NCBI GenBank assembly: GCA_036504075.1
Contig: DASXVX010000076.1
Coordinates: 29,925 to 93,924, forward strand
From: DASXVX01 sp036504075
GTDB lineage: Bacteria; Bacillota; Sulfobacillia; Symbiobacteriales; Symbiobacteriaceae
Reading direction: 5' to 3'
DNA: 64,000 bases
Below the pieces are notes generated by a model, which was not told the DNA's origin, searched no databases, and saw nothing but the letters and a program-made list of their open reading frames with translations. The number at the start of each line of letters is the position of its first letter. Position 1 is the stretch's first letter. The translations under genes were made by a program, and so were the position numbers. Shown piece after piece: positions 18,107 to 27,103 of the stretch.

Positions 18107-18988
18107 TTAGGCCCCCGCCTGCCGTAGGCTGTGAATTTCGCGTCGTAAGGCGCCCGCGTCGTTGATGAGACGGGAGTCCTTGGCATCGGACGCGTAGCGC
18201 AACGCTACGTCCGCCAGTGCCGAGGCGCTTTCCAGGTTCCGCTGTTTCAGGGCCACAGTGGCGGCGATCCAGGCTGTTTGAGAGCGCTCTTCCGCCGTGA
18301 TGGATTCGTCCCGCTCTCCCCGTCGGAAGATGGACTCACAGAGGCTGGCGGCTTCTGCATCCCGGCCTTCGATCGTGGCCAGGAAGGCTTCGCCCAACGC
18401 CTGGTGAGTCTGATCGACGGGGTCTTTCACGAGGGGCTCGGCTTCAGCCAGGCATTCGGCTGCTTCGCCCGGCCGCTTCATGTAGCAGAAAAGCCAGGCG
18501 AGGTTCTGCAGACCCTTGCACAGGAGCGTGGGAAGCTCGTCCCGTCGAAAGCAAGTCAGCGCCTTTTGGTAAGCTGCGACGGCGCCTTCAAGATCCCGCC
18601 GCTGGCGGAGGGTAAGAGCCCGGTAGAAATGGGCCTTCCCTTCACCCATGGAGAGTTCCGGATACTTCGGGTGTAGTTCGGCTAGAAAGTGATCGAACTG
18701 TTCCAGGGCAACATGCGTGTCGCCAAGTTCACGGGTAACCATGCCGAGATGAAAACGGATCTGACCCAGGAGCTTGAGCGGTTCCGAGGCAGTCCATGAC
18801 GCGAGGGCTGCTTCGGCCAGATGGCGGGCCGCGAACAGGTCCCGCTTGCCAAACGCCGTGTGCGACCCCATGAGCATCAATCGAGGGGTTTGTGGCCCTT
18901 CCGCTTTGAGCCGCCCGAACTCTTTCCACGCCGCGTCCCACTGGCGGGATTCAATGAGTCCGAGCAGGTGGTTCAGGTCGAGCACCAT
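18107..18988 (-). CDS. TPR-repeat protein, possible Rap-like receptor
   Basis: 293 residues made almost entirely of helix pairs with TPR spacing, for example GEGKAHFYRALTLRQRRDLE, LCKGLQNLAWLFCYMKRPGE and AWIAATVALKQRNLESASAL. There is no helix-turn-helix, membrane segment or catalytic motif; Rap proteins are longer (about 380 residues) with an N-terminal three-helix bundle. The start ATG 18988 follows GGGGAGGAGTAGG. The secreted-peptide gene immediately downstream on the same transcript suggests a receptor-peptide pair. A general protein-interaction TPR protein is the alternative. Confidence 0.75.
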   Translation of the reverse strand: MVLDLNHLLGLIESRQWDAAWKEFGRLKAEGPQTPRLMLMGSHTAFGKRDLFAARHLAEAALASWTASEPLKLLGQIRFHLGMVTRELGDTHVALEQFDHFLAELHPKYPELSMGEGKAHFYRALTLRQRRDLEGAVAAYQKALTCFRRDELPTLLCKGLQNLAWLFCYMKRPGEAAECLAEAEPLVKDPVDQTHQALGEAFLATIEGRDAEAASLCESIFRRGERDESITAEERSQTAWIAATVALKQRNLESASALADVALRYASDAKDSRLINDAGALRREIHSLRQAGA

Positions 18989-19025
18989 CCTACTCCTCCC
19001 CGCACGTGATCACATCCACATTACC

Positions 19026-19054
19026 AATATCAGGCAAAAATGCCAGCGAGTCAA
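19026..19054 (-). promoter_or_regulatory. Promoter of the TPR-peptide pair with internal palindrome
   Basis: On the minus strand TTGACT (19049-19054) and GATATT (19026-19031) are 17 bp apart. The spacer contains GGCAAAAATGCC (19033-19044), a small palindrome that could be an operator. Confidence 0.6.
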
Positions 19055-19184
19055 GTAAACGATATCGACCTAAAACGAAATATTTATCGACAAAGACCTC
19101 TATTTGGCAAATAATAGTCTGGCTAGTCTGATGATGAATGAAATCAGGTGCCGGCAGGCACGCTGTGCCCTGGAGGTGGAATGC

Positions 19185-19721
19185 GTGTCCCGTTACTTTT
19201 TCGGCGTCGCCCCACCTACGGCCATGGAGGCCCGCCTGGAGGTCTTTCGGGGGCGGTGGGGCCATCCACACCACGATGTCGAGCCACACGTCACCGTGAA
19301 GGCCCCATTCGTCTGGAACCAGGAACCGGCGCTGGTGCTCGGGCCGGTCCGCATGGCCTGTAACGGCCTGCTTCCCTTCCCCGTCCGGCTGGGGGCGCCC
19401 GCCCGGTTTCCGGACGCAGGGGTGCTCTTCCTGTCTGTGGAGAGCGAAGGGCTGCCGCTGTTGCACCGGGCGGTGGTGGAGGCCCTGGCGGGCCTCGTTG
19501 AGCAGGATCGGCGCGGCCACGAGGGGGAGGGGTACCATCCCCACCTGACGCTGGCGGTCAGCCGGTTCGGAATCGACCCGGCCGGGCTGGCCGCCATGGA
19601 ACGGGAGGCAGCCCTTGAGCTGGCGGGCCTGGAGCCGTTCACCGTCCGCTCGTTGCGCTGCTACTGCCGGAATGGGGGCCGAGATCGGTGGGAGCCGCTT
19701 TGCGACCTGCCGCTGGGATAA
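19185..19721 (+). CDS. 2'-5' RNA ligase-like 2H phosphoesterase
   Basis: 178 residues from GTG 19185 (TGGAGGTGG upstream). Two catalytic HxT motifs are visible: HVTVKAPF near residue 33 and HPHLTLAV near 118, which define the 2H phosphoesterase/LigT-like fold. Members open or close 2',3'-cyclic or 2'-5' bonds in RNA; the substrate here is unknown. It is followed closely by an RNA methyltransferase gene, so RNA processing fits. Confidence 0.85.
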   Translation: MSRYFFGVAPPTAMEARLEVFRGRWGHPHHDVEPHVTVKAPFVWNQEPALVLGPVRMACNGLLPFPVRLGAPARFPDAGVLFLSVESEGLPLLHRAVVEALAGLVEQDRRGHEGEGYHPHLTLAVSRFGIDPAGLAAMEREAALELAGLEPFTVRSLRCYCRNGGRDRWEPLCDLPLG

Positions 19722-19743
19722 TGGGAGCGGCTTGAGCGCATCT

Positions 19744-19751
19744 GCTATAAT
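19744..19751 (+). promoter_or_regulatory. Extended -10 upstream of the THUMP methyltransferase
   Basis: GCTATAAT in the context TCTGCTATAATGG gives a consensus TATAAT (19746-19751) with an upstream TGC. No good -35 at 17 bp, so an extended -10 promoter is likely. Confidence 0.5.
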
Positions 19752-19797
19752 GGACAAAGTTGTTTGCAAGCGCTAGAGAGATGGAAGTGGGCCTGAC

Positions 19798-20949
19798 ATG
19801 GCAAGGGTTCAATTAATCGCCACCGCGCCGATGGGGCTGGAGGCGCTGGTCGCACGGGAAGTAAAAGATTTGGGCTACGAGCCTGAAACGGAGAACGGGC
19901 GAGTGACTTTCTGGGGGGACGAACTGGCGATCTGCCGGGCCAACCTCTGGCTGCGCACCGCCGACCGGGTGCTGGTGAAAATGGGGGAGTTCTCCGCCAC
20001 CACGTTTGACGCGCTCTTCGAGGGGACCAAGGCGCTTCCGTGGGAAGAATGGATTCCCGCCGACGCCGTCTTCCCGGTGGAGGGGCGGTCGCACAACTCG
20101 CAGCTTTCCAGCGTGCCGGCCTGTCAGGGCATCGTCAAAAAGGCGGTGGTAGAGAAGCTGAAGCAGAAGCACGACCTGGACTGGTTCCCCGAAATCGCGG
20201 GGAAATACGTCATTGAAGTGGCGCTGTCAAAAGATGTCGCTACGCTGACGCTCGACACGACCGGCCCGGGCCTGCACAAGCGGGGCTATCGCAAGCTGGC
20301 GGCGGTGGCGCCGATTAAAGAGACGTTGGCGGCGGCCATGATTCTGCTCTCCCGCTGGCATCCCGAGCGCCCGTTCATGGACCCGTGCTGTGGGTCGGGG
20401 ACCATCCCCATCGAGGCCGCGCTGATCGGCCACAACATCGCCCCGGGCCTGAACCGGCCGTTTTCGGCGGCAGAGTGGCCGCGGGTCTCCCCCGCACTTT
20501 GGACGGAGGCACGGGACCAGGCCATGGACCTGGCAGACTGGGACCGGCCCATGGAGATCCGCGGCTCCGACGTGGACGCGGGGGTGCTGGAGCTGGCCGA
20601 ACACGCCGCAAAAGCCGCGGGGCTGACCGCCTCCGTCACGTTCGAGCGGAAGGCGATCACGCAGATCCGGCCGGAACGGCCTTACGGCTACCTGATCACC
20701 AACCCGCCTTACGGCGAGCGGATGGGTGAACGGGAGGCGGTGGAGGAGCTGTACCGGGACATGGGCCGGATTTTTCGGAGCCTCGACCAGTGGTCCGTCT
20801 TCGTCATCACGGCGGACAAGAATTTCGAGAAGTTCTACGGGCGCCGGGCCGACAAGAAACGGAAGCTGTTCAACGGCCGGATTGAATGCGACCTCTACCA
20901 GTACCTGGGCAAATATCACGCCCGTCCGGTACCGTTCGCCCAGGCCTGA
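19798..20949 (+). CDS. THUMP-domain RNA methyltransferase (RlmL N-domain/YpsC type)
   Basis: 383 residues. N-terminal ferredoxin-like/THUMP region (LIATAPMGLEALVAREVKDL...) followed by the UPF0020 class I SAM methyltransferase domain with FMDPCCGSGTIPIEAAL (SAM loop) and the N6/N2 target motif LITNPPYGERMGERE. Homologues such as RlmL and YpsC methylate guanine N2 in 23S rRNA. The start ATG 19798 has only a weak GATGGAAG ribosome site. Confidence 0.88.
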   Translation: MARVQLIATAPMGLEALVAREVKDLGYEPETENGRVTFWGDELAICRANLWLRTADRVLVKMGEFSATTFDALFEGTKALPWEEWIPADAVFPVEGRSHNSQLSSVPACQGIVKKAVVEKLKQKHDLDWFPEIAGKYVIEVALSKDVATLTLDTTGPGLHKRGYRKLAAVAPIKETLAAAMILLSRWHPERPFMDPCCGSGTIPIEAALIGHNIAPGLNRPFSAAEWPRVSPALWTEARDQAMDLADWDRPMEIRGSDVDAGVLELAEHAAKAAGLTASVTFERKAITQIRPERPYGYLITNPPYGERMGEREAVEELYRDMGRIFRSLDQWSVFVITADKNFEKFYGRRADKKRKLFNGRIECDLYQYLGKYHARPVPFAQA

Positions 20950-21026
20950 GGCGGGAAGCGGCGGCAAAAATGGCAGCCGCCCGTCCGGACACTGCCGGCG
21001 GGCGGCTCGCTTGCTGGCTGCTGCGA

Positions 21027-21305
21027 CTACTTGAAGCCCATTCCCGCCTTCTCCCCGGTGGCGGACATGCCGATGCCAACGATGGAAGCATAGGGCAGAA
21101 TAATGCGGTGCTTCTGCGCCCCGGCCTTGTGGTCAAACGCGATGTACGCCTCCGTGCAGACGGGCTGCCCTTCCAGCCGAAGGGTGATGCCGTCACGCAG
21201 GAGGATGTCGGTATAGACCTCCGGCGCACCTTCCTCTTTGGCGAAAGCTTCGGCGAGTTTCGGGAGCTCCTCCGTGAAGAACTTTGCGGACAGTTGTTCG
21301 GCCAT
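21027..21305 (-). CDS. Conserved-looking small protein of unknown function
   Basis: 92 residues from ATG 21305 behind GAGGAGGGG. Acidic helical N-terminus (LPKLAEAFAKEEGAPEVY) and a beta-rich middle (ITLRLEGQPVCTEAYIAFDH). No motif recognised. Convergent with the methyltransferase; a GCCGCCCG/CGGGCGGC hairpin lies between them at about 20975-21015. Confidence 0.7.
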   Translation of the reverse strand: MAEQLSAKFFTEELPKLAEAFAKEEGAPEVYTDILLRDGITLRLEGQPVCTEAYIAFDHKAGAQKHRIILPYASIVGIGMSATGEKAGMGFK

Positions 21306-21473
21306 GCGCTTCCCCTCCTCATTAGTTGCAGTTGTTCATATTATCCTGAACGTTCGAGATCTTGCCTGGATATCCCTGCACAAGGGTTTCGGGTTTTCGT
21401 TCCCGAATCGAATCGGTACTACACTGGACCGGTGACCCGGCCCCGGGACGGGCCGGGGAAAGGGAGTGGCTCC

Positions 21474-22823
21474 GTGGACCTCTTCGAGTATGCCCGCAAG
21501 CAGCAGTTGGCCGCACAGGCGCCGCTGGCTGCCCGCATGCGTGCGCAGACGCTGGACGAGTACGTAGGGCAGGAGCATATTCTGGGACCCGGCAAGTTTC
21601 TGCGCAAGGCGCTTCAGGCCGGACAGCTGCCGTCCTGCATCCTGTTCGGACCGCCGGGCACCGGCAAGACCACCCTGGCCCGGCTGGCGGCCAACCTGGT
21701 GGAAGCCCACTTTGAGCAAATGAACGCCGTCACCTCCGGCGTGCCGGATATCCGGCGGATTGTGGACGAGGCGAAGACCCGCATGGGCCAGTATGGCCGG
21801 CGGACCATCGTCTTCATCGACGAAATCCATCGGTGGCGCAAGGACCAGCAGGATGCCCTGCTGCCGCATGTGGAGGAAGGACTCATCACGCTAGTCGGGG
21901 CGACCACACAGAACCCGCTGGTCAGCGTTAACGCCCCACTGGTGAGCCGGACCCGGATTTTCGAATTGAAATCACTGGCCGACGCCGATGTCCAAAAACT
22001 GTTGGAGCGGGCGCTGGTCCTGCCGGGCCGCGGCCTGGGGAACTATAACGCCACGGTCGAGCCTGCGGCCATGGGGCACCTGGTCCGCACGGCGGGCGGC
22101 GACGCCCGGACGGCCCTGAACGCCCTCGAACTTGCGGTGACGCTCACCGAGCCGGAAGCCGAAGGCCGGCGGGTCGTGACCCTTTCGACTGCGGAAGAGG
22201 CGCTGCTCAAGCGGGCGGTGGTGTACGACCAGGACGGGGACGAGCATTATCACGTGTCCAGCGCCTTGATCAAATCCATTCGCGGATCGGACCCGGATGC
22301 GGCGGTTTACTGGCTGGCCCGCATGCTTTACGCCGGGGAGGACCCCCGGTTCGTGGCCCGGCGGCTGGTGATATCGGCGGCGGAGGATATCGGCCTGGCG
22401 GACCCGCAGGCGCTGGTATTGGCCCAGGCGGCGGCGGATGCCGTCTCGTTCGTGGGAATGCCCGAAGGCCGGATTCCCCTGGCCGAGGTGACGATTTACC
22501 TGGCCTGTGCGCCCAAGTCCAACACGGCCTACATGGCCATCGACCGGGCGATGGGACTGATCGGGCGGGAGCACACGCCGCCAGTGCCCATCCACTTGAA
22601 GGATTCAGGCTACGGCAGCGGTGAGCGGCTGGGCTACGGCAAGGGCTACCTCTATCCGCACGACTTTGCCGCCGGCTGGGTATCACAGCGGTATCTGCCC
22701 GAAGGTGTGGATGGGCCGCTCTGGCAGCCCGGCGTCCGGGGCCGGGAAGAAGTGCTTGCACGGGTGGTCCGGGAGCGGCGGGCGACGCCGTCGCAGCAGA
22801 ACCCCCGCCTGACCGACAAGTAG
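21474..22823 (+). CDS. rarA: Replication-associated recombination ATPase RarA (MgsA)
   Basis: AAA+ ATPase of the clamp-loader clade acting at stalled replication forks. 449 residues from GTG 21474 (AAAGGGAGTGG upstream). It begins with a short PIP-like DLFEYARK segment; Walker A is FGPPGTGKTTLARLAANL, Walker B is IVFIDEIHRWRKDQQD (usually DEIHRFNKAQQD), sensor 1 is LVGATTQNPL, and the C-terminal tetramerisation domain has SALIKSIRGSDPDAAVYWLA. RarA lies next to aspS and the Rrf2/NifS genes in Bacillus as well. Confidence 0.94.
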   Translation: MDLFEYARKQQLAAQAPLAARMRAQTLDEYVGQEHILGPGKFLRKALQAGQLPSCILFGPPGTGKTTLARLAANLVEAHFEQMNAVTSGVPDIRRIVDEAKTRMGQYGRRTIVFIDEIHRWRKDQQDALLPHVEEGLITLVGATTQNPLVSVNAPLVSRTRIFELKSLADADVQKLLERALVLPGRGLGNYNATVEPAAMGHLVRTAGGDARTALNALELAVTLTEPEAEGRRVVTLSTAEEALLKRAVVYDQDGDEHYHVSSALIKSIRGSDPDAAVYWLARMLYAGEDPRFVARRLVISAAEDIGLADPQALVLAQAAADAVSFVGMPEGRIPLAEVTIYLACAPKSNTAYMAIDRAMGLIGREHTPPVPIHLKDSGYGSGERLGYGKGYLYPHDFAAGWVSQRYLPEGVDGPLWQPGVRGREEVLARVVRERRATPSQQNPRLTDK

Positions 22824-22989
22824 CGTGTTCTCCGTCCTTAGTCATGCCGCAGGGCTGGACTAAGCATACGACCCGAGAAACGGGCGATTGCGGGGTCCGC
22901 CGAGATTGGTACAAATGGCGGATGGAGGGGACGGGGGGAGTGTGTTACGTTAGTAACGAAGAGATTTCCAAACAAGGGGGGCGCGCCAG

Positions 22990-23337
22990 ATGACACCTGG
23001 CACGGTACAAACAGGACGCCAGGCGGTTGAGGCCGCCGTTTCGCGGTTTTTCCACATGCTCAACACGCACTGCCTCGCGAACGTGTCACCGTTGCTGACT
23101 TCCGACGTGGAACTGCAGGCCGACCAGGCCATGAAGGGGCTGGAAGCGGTTAACGGCTACTTCAAGTGGCTCTGGGACAGCTATCCCAGCCTGGCGTTCC
23201 GGGTGGAGTCGATGATCATCGACGGCACAAGCGTGGCGGCGGAAGTGACGTACCAGGACGGGCCCGCCAAAGAAGGCGCCCGGTGCTTCGTCTTCCAGAT
23301 GCGCGGTGAACTGCTTCGCCGGATCCGCTGCTACTAG
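22990..23337 (+). CDS. SnoaL/NTF2-like small protein
   Basis: 115 residues from ATG 22990 behind AAGGGGGGC. Helix-rich N-terminus then VSPLLTSDVELQ, VESMIIDGTSVAAEVTY and ARCFVFQMRGELLRRIRCY fit the cone-like NTF2/SnoaL fold used by small isomerases, hydrolases and ligand-binding proteins. No function can be assigned. A GTTAC-GTTA-GTAAC palindrome lies upstream near 22944-22957. Confidence 0.7.
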   Translation: MTPGTVQTGRQAVEAAVSRFFHMLNTHCLANVSPLLTSDVELQADQAMKGLEAVNGYFKWLWDSYPSLAFRVESMIIDGTSVAAEVTYQDGPAKEGARCFVFQMRGELLRRIRCY

Positions 23338-23375
23338 CGTTCCGGTGGCACCCTGTCGGCGGTGGCTGATACGTG

Positions 23376-23406
23376 AAAGATCCGCAGCGCTGTGCTGCGG
23401 GTCTTT
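23376..23406 (+). terminator. Terminator after the SnoaL-like gene
   Basis: AAAGATCCGCAGC / GCTGCGGGTCTTT hairpin; probably also serves the convergent CobW gene. Confidence 0.85.
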
Positions 23407-23423
23407 GCATTGCCGCCTGATGC

Positions 23424-24422
23424 TCAAGCCAGGCACGCTTCCAGTTCGCGAATGATTTCATGCCGGTCGAGGCCCTTGCCAATGAAGACAAGGCGGGAGT
23501 TCGGCTCGTCTTCGGCCCACGGGGCGCCGGGCTCGAAGCCATGGCGATCGCCGACCTGGTGCATGATCACCCGAATGTCCGGGATGTCCGATACATACAG
23601 GATCCCCTTGCCCCGCAGGACGCTCACCGGCAGCCGGCACAGGTAGGCGTTCAGCCGGTCGGCGTCAAACGGCCGGCCGGTGACGTACGAGACCGCCGTG
23701 ATGCCGCTCAGGTGTCCTTCATGAGGGTGCACCTCGTGGGCGTTTCCGTGGAGGTGGTCCGGGTGATCGCAGGTCGCGCCTTCACAGTGGTGATGGTCGT
23801 CCGCCAGAAGCCGGTCCGGGTCAAACCGGCCCACGCCCAGAATCAGCGCCAAATCGACCTGGGCTCCTTGCGTCCGGATAATCCGTCCGTCTTCGTTGAT
23901 CGCTCGGATGGCCTGTTCGATCTCATCCAGCCGCGCCTCGCTCACCAGGTCGGTCTTGTTGAGCAGCAGCAGGTCGCCGAACTCCAACTGCGCCCGGCAG
24001 GCCGGGTCGGCCGCCAGGTTTCGGTCAAAGTTGTCGGCATCCACAACTGTGATGATGGCGTCCAGCCGGCAGACGTCGGCGACGCCGTGGCTCATAAAGG
24101 TCTGGGCAATCGGCGCCGGGTTCGCGAGGCCTGTGGTTTCGATCAGGACGTACTCCACCCGGGGCCGCCGGTCCATGAGCCGGCCAACGGCCTCCAGGAG
24201 ATCCGTGCGGACGGTGCAGCAGATACACCCGTTGGCCAGTTCAATCAGTTCATCGTCGGAACCGACCACCAGGTCGCCGTCAATTGAGATTTCGCCGAAC
24301 TCATTGACGATCACGCCGGCCCGCAGCCCGTGGTTGCCCCGGAGAATCTGGTTGAGCAGCGTGGTCTTTCCGGCGCCGAGGAAGCCGGTGAGGATCGTAA
24401 CCGGCAGTTTGTCGGGAGTCAA
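23424..24422 (-). CDS. CobW/COG0523 family metal-chaperone GTPase
   Basis: 332 residues from TTG 24422, six bases after the near-perfect ribosome site AGGGAGGTGAT. Walker A is LTGFLGAGKTTLLNQ, the zinc-binding CxCC motif is CICCTVRTDL, and the GTPase specificity motif is LLNKTDL. A His-rich stretch near residue 230 (DDHHHCEGATCDHPDHLHGN) precedes the CobW C-terminal domain. Such proteins deliver zinc or other metals to client enzymes. No Zur box seen. The urease operon is far away, so nothing ties it to nickel. Confidence 0.9.
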   Translation of the reverse strand: MTPDKLPVTILTGFLGAGKTTLLNQILRGNHGLRAGVIVNEFGEISIDGDLVVGSDDELIELANGCICCTVRTDLLEAVGRLMDRRPRVEYVLIETTGLANPAPIAQTFMSHGVADVCRLDAIITVVDADNFDRNLAADPACRAQLEFGDLLLLNKTDLVSEARLDEIEQAIRAINEDGRIIRTQGAQVDLALILGVGRFDPDRLLADDHHHCEGATCDHPDHLHGNAHEVHPHEGHLSGITAVSYVTGRPFDADRLNAYLCRLPVSVLRGKGILYVSDIPDIRVIMHQVGDRHGFEPGAPWAEDEPNSRLVFIGKGLDRHEIIRELEACLA

Positions 24423-24604
24423 GGGCGCATCACCTCCCTTCAGGATTCGCTTCCGGCGGTCCGCTCCCCTTTCCCGTATGAAAACGCAGCCCCATAGCCG
24501 GCCCACTGGATGAGTTGGCGAAACAGCCGGTCCACCATGGCGCTACCATGTTCGGCCGGGGCGCAAGAAAACACCGGCGCAAGTAGGTGCACCGGTGTTT
24601 TTGG

Positions 24605-25330
24605 CTATGCCTTCGGCGTCAGGGTCGCCAGGCCGTCAACGGCGAGCACGCCGCCTTCCCAGGCGATCAGCGGGTTCAAATCCAGCTCTTTGAGACCCTT
24701 CCAGGCCTCCATCAGGCGGGAGATGTTGGACAGCGTTTGGGTCAACGCCCGCAAATCCACCGGCGGCTTGCCCCGCACGCCAGCGAGCAGCGGATAGCCT
24801 TTCAGTTCCTGCAGCATCTCCAGGGCTTGTTCGGGGACGATCGGGGCCAGCCGAAACCGCACGTCCTTCAGGACCTCTGTGAAGATGCCGCCCAGGCCGG
24901 CCATGACGACCGGGCCGAATGATGGGTCAAAAACGCCGCCGGCAATGACTTCCACGCCGGGCGGGGCCATTTTCTGGATCAGCACGCCGTCGATGCGGGC
25001 GTCCGGCTCATAAAAGCGCGCGTTATTCAGCACCGCCGCGTAAGCTTCGGCCGCCGCTTCAGGCCCGACGATGGAGAGCATGACGCACCCGGCGTCAGTC
25101 TTGTGGGCGATGTGCGGCGAGACGATCTTCACCGCCACCCGGGAGCCGATCTGGCCGGCCGCCTCGGCTGCCTCCGCCGGGCTCTGCACCAGGTAGCCCG
25201 GGGCCACGGGAATCTGCCAGCGGCGCAGCACTTCGTACGTCTCCCACTCGGTCAGCTGATACCGGCCTTCCGCAAGGCAGGCTTCCGTCACCTGGTCCAG
25301 CGCCTGAAGTGCAACATCCCTGACTGCCAT
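24605..25330 (-). CDS. ADP-forming acyl-CoA synthetase, beta (ATP-grasp) subunit
   Basis: 241 residues of the ATP-grasp_5 type: WQIPVAPGYLVQSPAEA, VAVKIVSPHIAHKTDAGCV, IDGVLIQKMAPPGVEVIAGG, FGPVVMAGLGGIFTEVLKDV and ELDLNPLIA are the usual landmarks. The ATG overlaps the stop of the alpha-subunit gene by one base (ATGA), indicating translational coupling. Together they convert an acyl-CoA, ADP and phosphate to the acid and ATP. The acyl group is not known. Confidence 0.9.
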   Translation of the reverse strand: MAVRDVALQALDQVTEACLAEGRYQLTEWETYEVLRRWQIPVAPGYLVQSPAEAAEAAGQIGSRVAVKIVSPHIAHKTDAGCVMLSIVGPEAAAEAYAAVLNNARFYEPDARIDGVLIQKMAPPGVEVIAGGVFDPSFGPVVMAGLGGIFTEVLKDVRFRLAPIVPEQALEMLQELKGYPLLAGVRGKPPVDLRALTQTLSNISRLMEAWKGLKELDLNPLIAWEGGVLAVDGLATLTPKA

Positions 25331-26814
25331 CAGTCGTTCCCTCCATGAAGGGCAGCGGAGACGGCCGGCGGCTGCCGGGCGATGCTGTAACGCACCATTG
25401 CCGCCAGCGCCACGGCCGCCTGGTCGGGAGAGCCGAAAGTCGGGACGCCGTTCTCTTCCAGCAACCGCCGGGCAGCAGCGACGCCGTGGCCGGCCATGAG
25501 CACCGGGAAGAACGGCTTATCCAGGCTGTGGCGCTTGATGCCGGGGAGGAGGCTCAGGAGTTCTTTGGCCATATCTTCAGCGGAGTTGAACTTCGTCGGA
25601 ATGAACAGGTGAAAGACGGCGTCGATGCCGGGGTCCCGGAGGACTGCGGCGACCGCTTGCGCCACCTGCTTGGGTCCCACACCGCCGGTCATGTCGACAT
25701 GGCCGTCGGGATGGCCGATGCTGGCGTACGGCGGCAGAGCAGCCTGCAGCATCGCCCGGGTCGACAGGCTGAAGGAGCCGAGCGACAGGCCGTGGTCGGA
25801 CAGCCCGTCCAGGGCGTAGACTCCCGGGCCGCCGGCGTTGGTCAGCAGCCCCACCCGCCCGCCCAGGGGCAGTGGCAGCCGGTCAAAAGCGTTCAAGATC
25901 ACGGTGAAGTCGTCCACCCGCGCGGTTCGGATCAGCCCGTACTGGCGAAACGCCCCGTCGTAGATGTCGTCGGTGCCGGCCAGCGCCCCGGTGTGGGACT
26001 TGGCGGCGTCCCTGCCGCCTTCTGTGCGGCCCACTTTCAGTACGACCACCGGTTTGCGCTCGGCCACCCGGCCCGCGGCCTCCAGCAAAGCCCGCGCGTT
26101 CGGGAGTCCTTCCACGTACAGACCCACGGCCCGGGTCGTCGTGTCGCGGCCTAAAAGATCAAGAATCTCGGCCATGCCGACGTCCGCCATGTTGCCGAGG
26201 CTGACAAACTTGTTGAGCCCGACCGGAAGTGGACTGGCGCCCCATTCAAGGGCCATCCACGCGCCCATGGCACCGCTTTGGGAAAGCAGCGAGATGCCGC
26301 CGGGGCGGCGGTAGACGCCGGTGAGGAACGTGGTGTCCACCCGGGAGCGGTTATCGATGATACCCACGCAGTTGGGTCCCACCAGCCGGACGCCGGCCTC
26401 GCGGCAGCCGGCTTTCAGCGCTTCCTGCCAGTCGATCCCATCGATCGTGCCGGTTTCCGAAAAACCACCGCCGATGGCGACGACCACGCGCAGGTCGCCC
26501 CGGTGGGCGGCCCGTTCACGAATGGTCTCGACCATTTCCGGAGTCGTCTTGGCCGGAACGGCGAGGATCAACATTTCCACTGGACCCGGCACGGAGGCCA
26601 GGTCCGGGTATGCGGGAACACCCAGGACTGCGGATGCCCTGGGGTTAATGACGGCAATATGGCCGGGAAAACCGGCTTCCAGCAGATTATTTAGCACCTG
26701 ATGCCCCGGCTTGGCCGGGTCGCTGGATGCGCCCGCTATTGCGATGCCGCGGGGGCGAAAGAGCGCATCCGGCAGCATAACCGGCCGGCCAGGCGCCATG
26801 GTTTTGGTAGTCAA
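25330..26814 (-). CDS. ADP-forming acyl-CoA synthetase, alpha (CoA-binding) subunit
   Basis: 494 residues from TTG 26814 behind AAGGAGGCTG. CoA-binding Rossmann domain (PRGIAIAGASSDPAKPGHQV), then succinyl-CoA-ligase-like flavodoxin domains; SHTGALAGTDDIY contains the histidine that is phosphorylated during catalysis. Acetate- or aryl-acetate-forming enzymes of this family generate ATP at the end of amino-acid or pyruvate fermentation. Precedes and overlaps the beta-subunit gene. A frame continues upstream to 27033 but without a start signal. Confidence 0.9.
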   Translation of the reverse strand: MTTKTMAPGRPVMLPDALFRPRGIAIAGASSDPAKPGHQVLNNLLEAGFPGHIAVINPRASAVLGVPAYPDLASVPGPVEMLILAVPAKTTPEMVETIRERAAHRGDLRVVVAIGGGFSETGTIDGIDWQEALKAGCREAGVRLVGPNCVGIIDNRSRVDTTFLTGVYRRPGGISLLSQSGAMGAWMALEWGASPLPVGLNKFVSLGNMADVGMAEILDLLGRDTTTRAVGLYVEGLPNARALLEAAGRVAERKPVVVLKVGRTEGGRDAAKSHTGALAGTDDIYDGAFRQYGLIRTARVDDFTVILNAFDRLPLPLGGRVGLLTNAGGPGVYALDGLSDHGLSLGSFSLSTRAMLQAALPPYASIGHPDGHVDMTGGVGPKQVAQAVAAVLRDPGIDAVFHLFIPTKFNSAEDMAKELLSLLPGIKRHSLDKPFFPVLMAGHGVAAARRLLEENGVPTFGSPDQAAVALAAMVRYSIARQPPAVSAALHGGND

Positions 26815-27000
26815 GCGGGCAGCCTCCTTCTGTTCGGAGGGTAAGGGAAACAGGGTTTTTCGCAAGTTCCCCTGCTCTGAGCGTAAGGCTTTGACAGCGA
26901 CGGGCATATCCTCCGGAAGTACAAGAAAAGGTATAGTACCAGGACTGTGGCGCTCACCGAAGCCCACGATATTATGGTTGGAGCAGAAATTTCCGTGCGT

Positions 27001-27029
27001 TTGACAAACCGTGCGGAAAAACCTATGAC
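27001..27029 (+). promoter_or_regulatory. Promoter of the response regulator-kinase pair
   Basis: TTGACA (27001-27006), exactly 17 bp, TATGAC (27024-27029), about 75 bases before the regulator ATG. Confidence 0.65.
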
Positions 27030-27103
27030 GCATTGTAGACAGGCACTATACTACCCCATACAATATAGGAGGATTTCCTTCAGCACTAAAGGAGGGCACG
27101 CGA

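Noticed and set aside
23424..24422. CobW protein as a nickel chaperone for urease
   Set aside because: The operon is 27 kb away, has a complete own set of accessory genes, and no shared regulatory site was seen.
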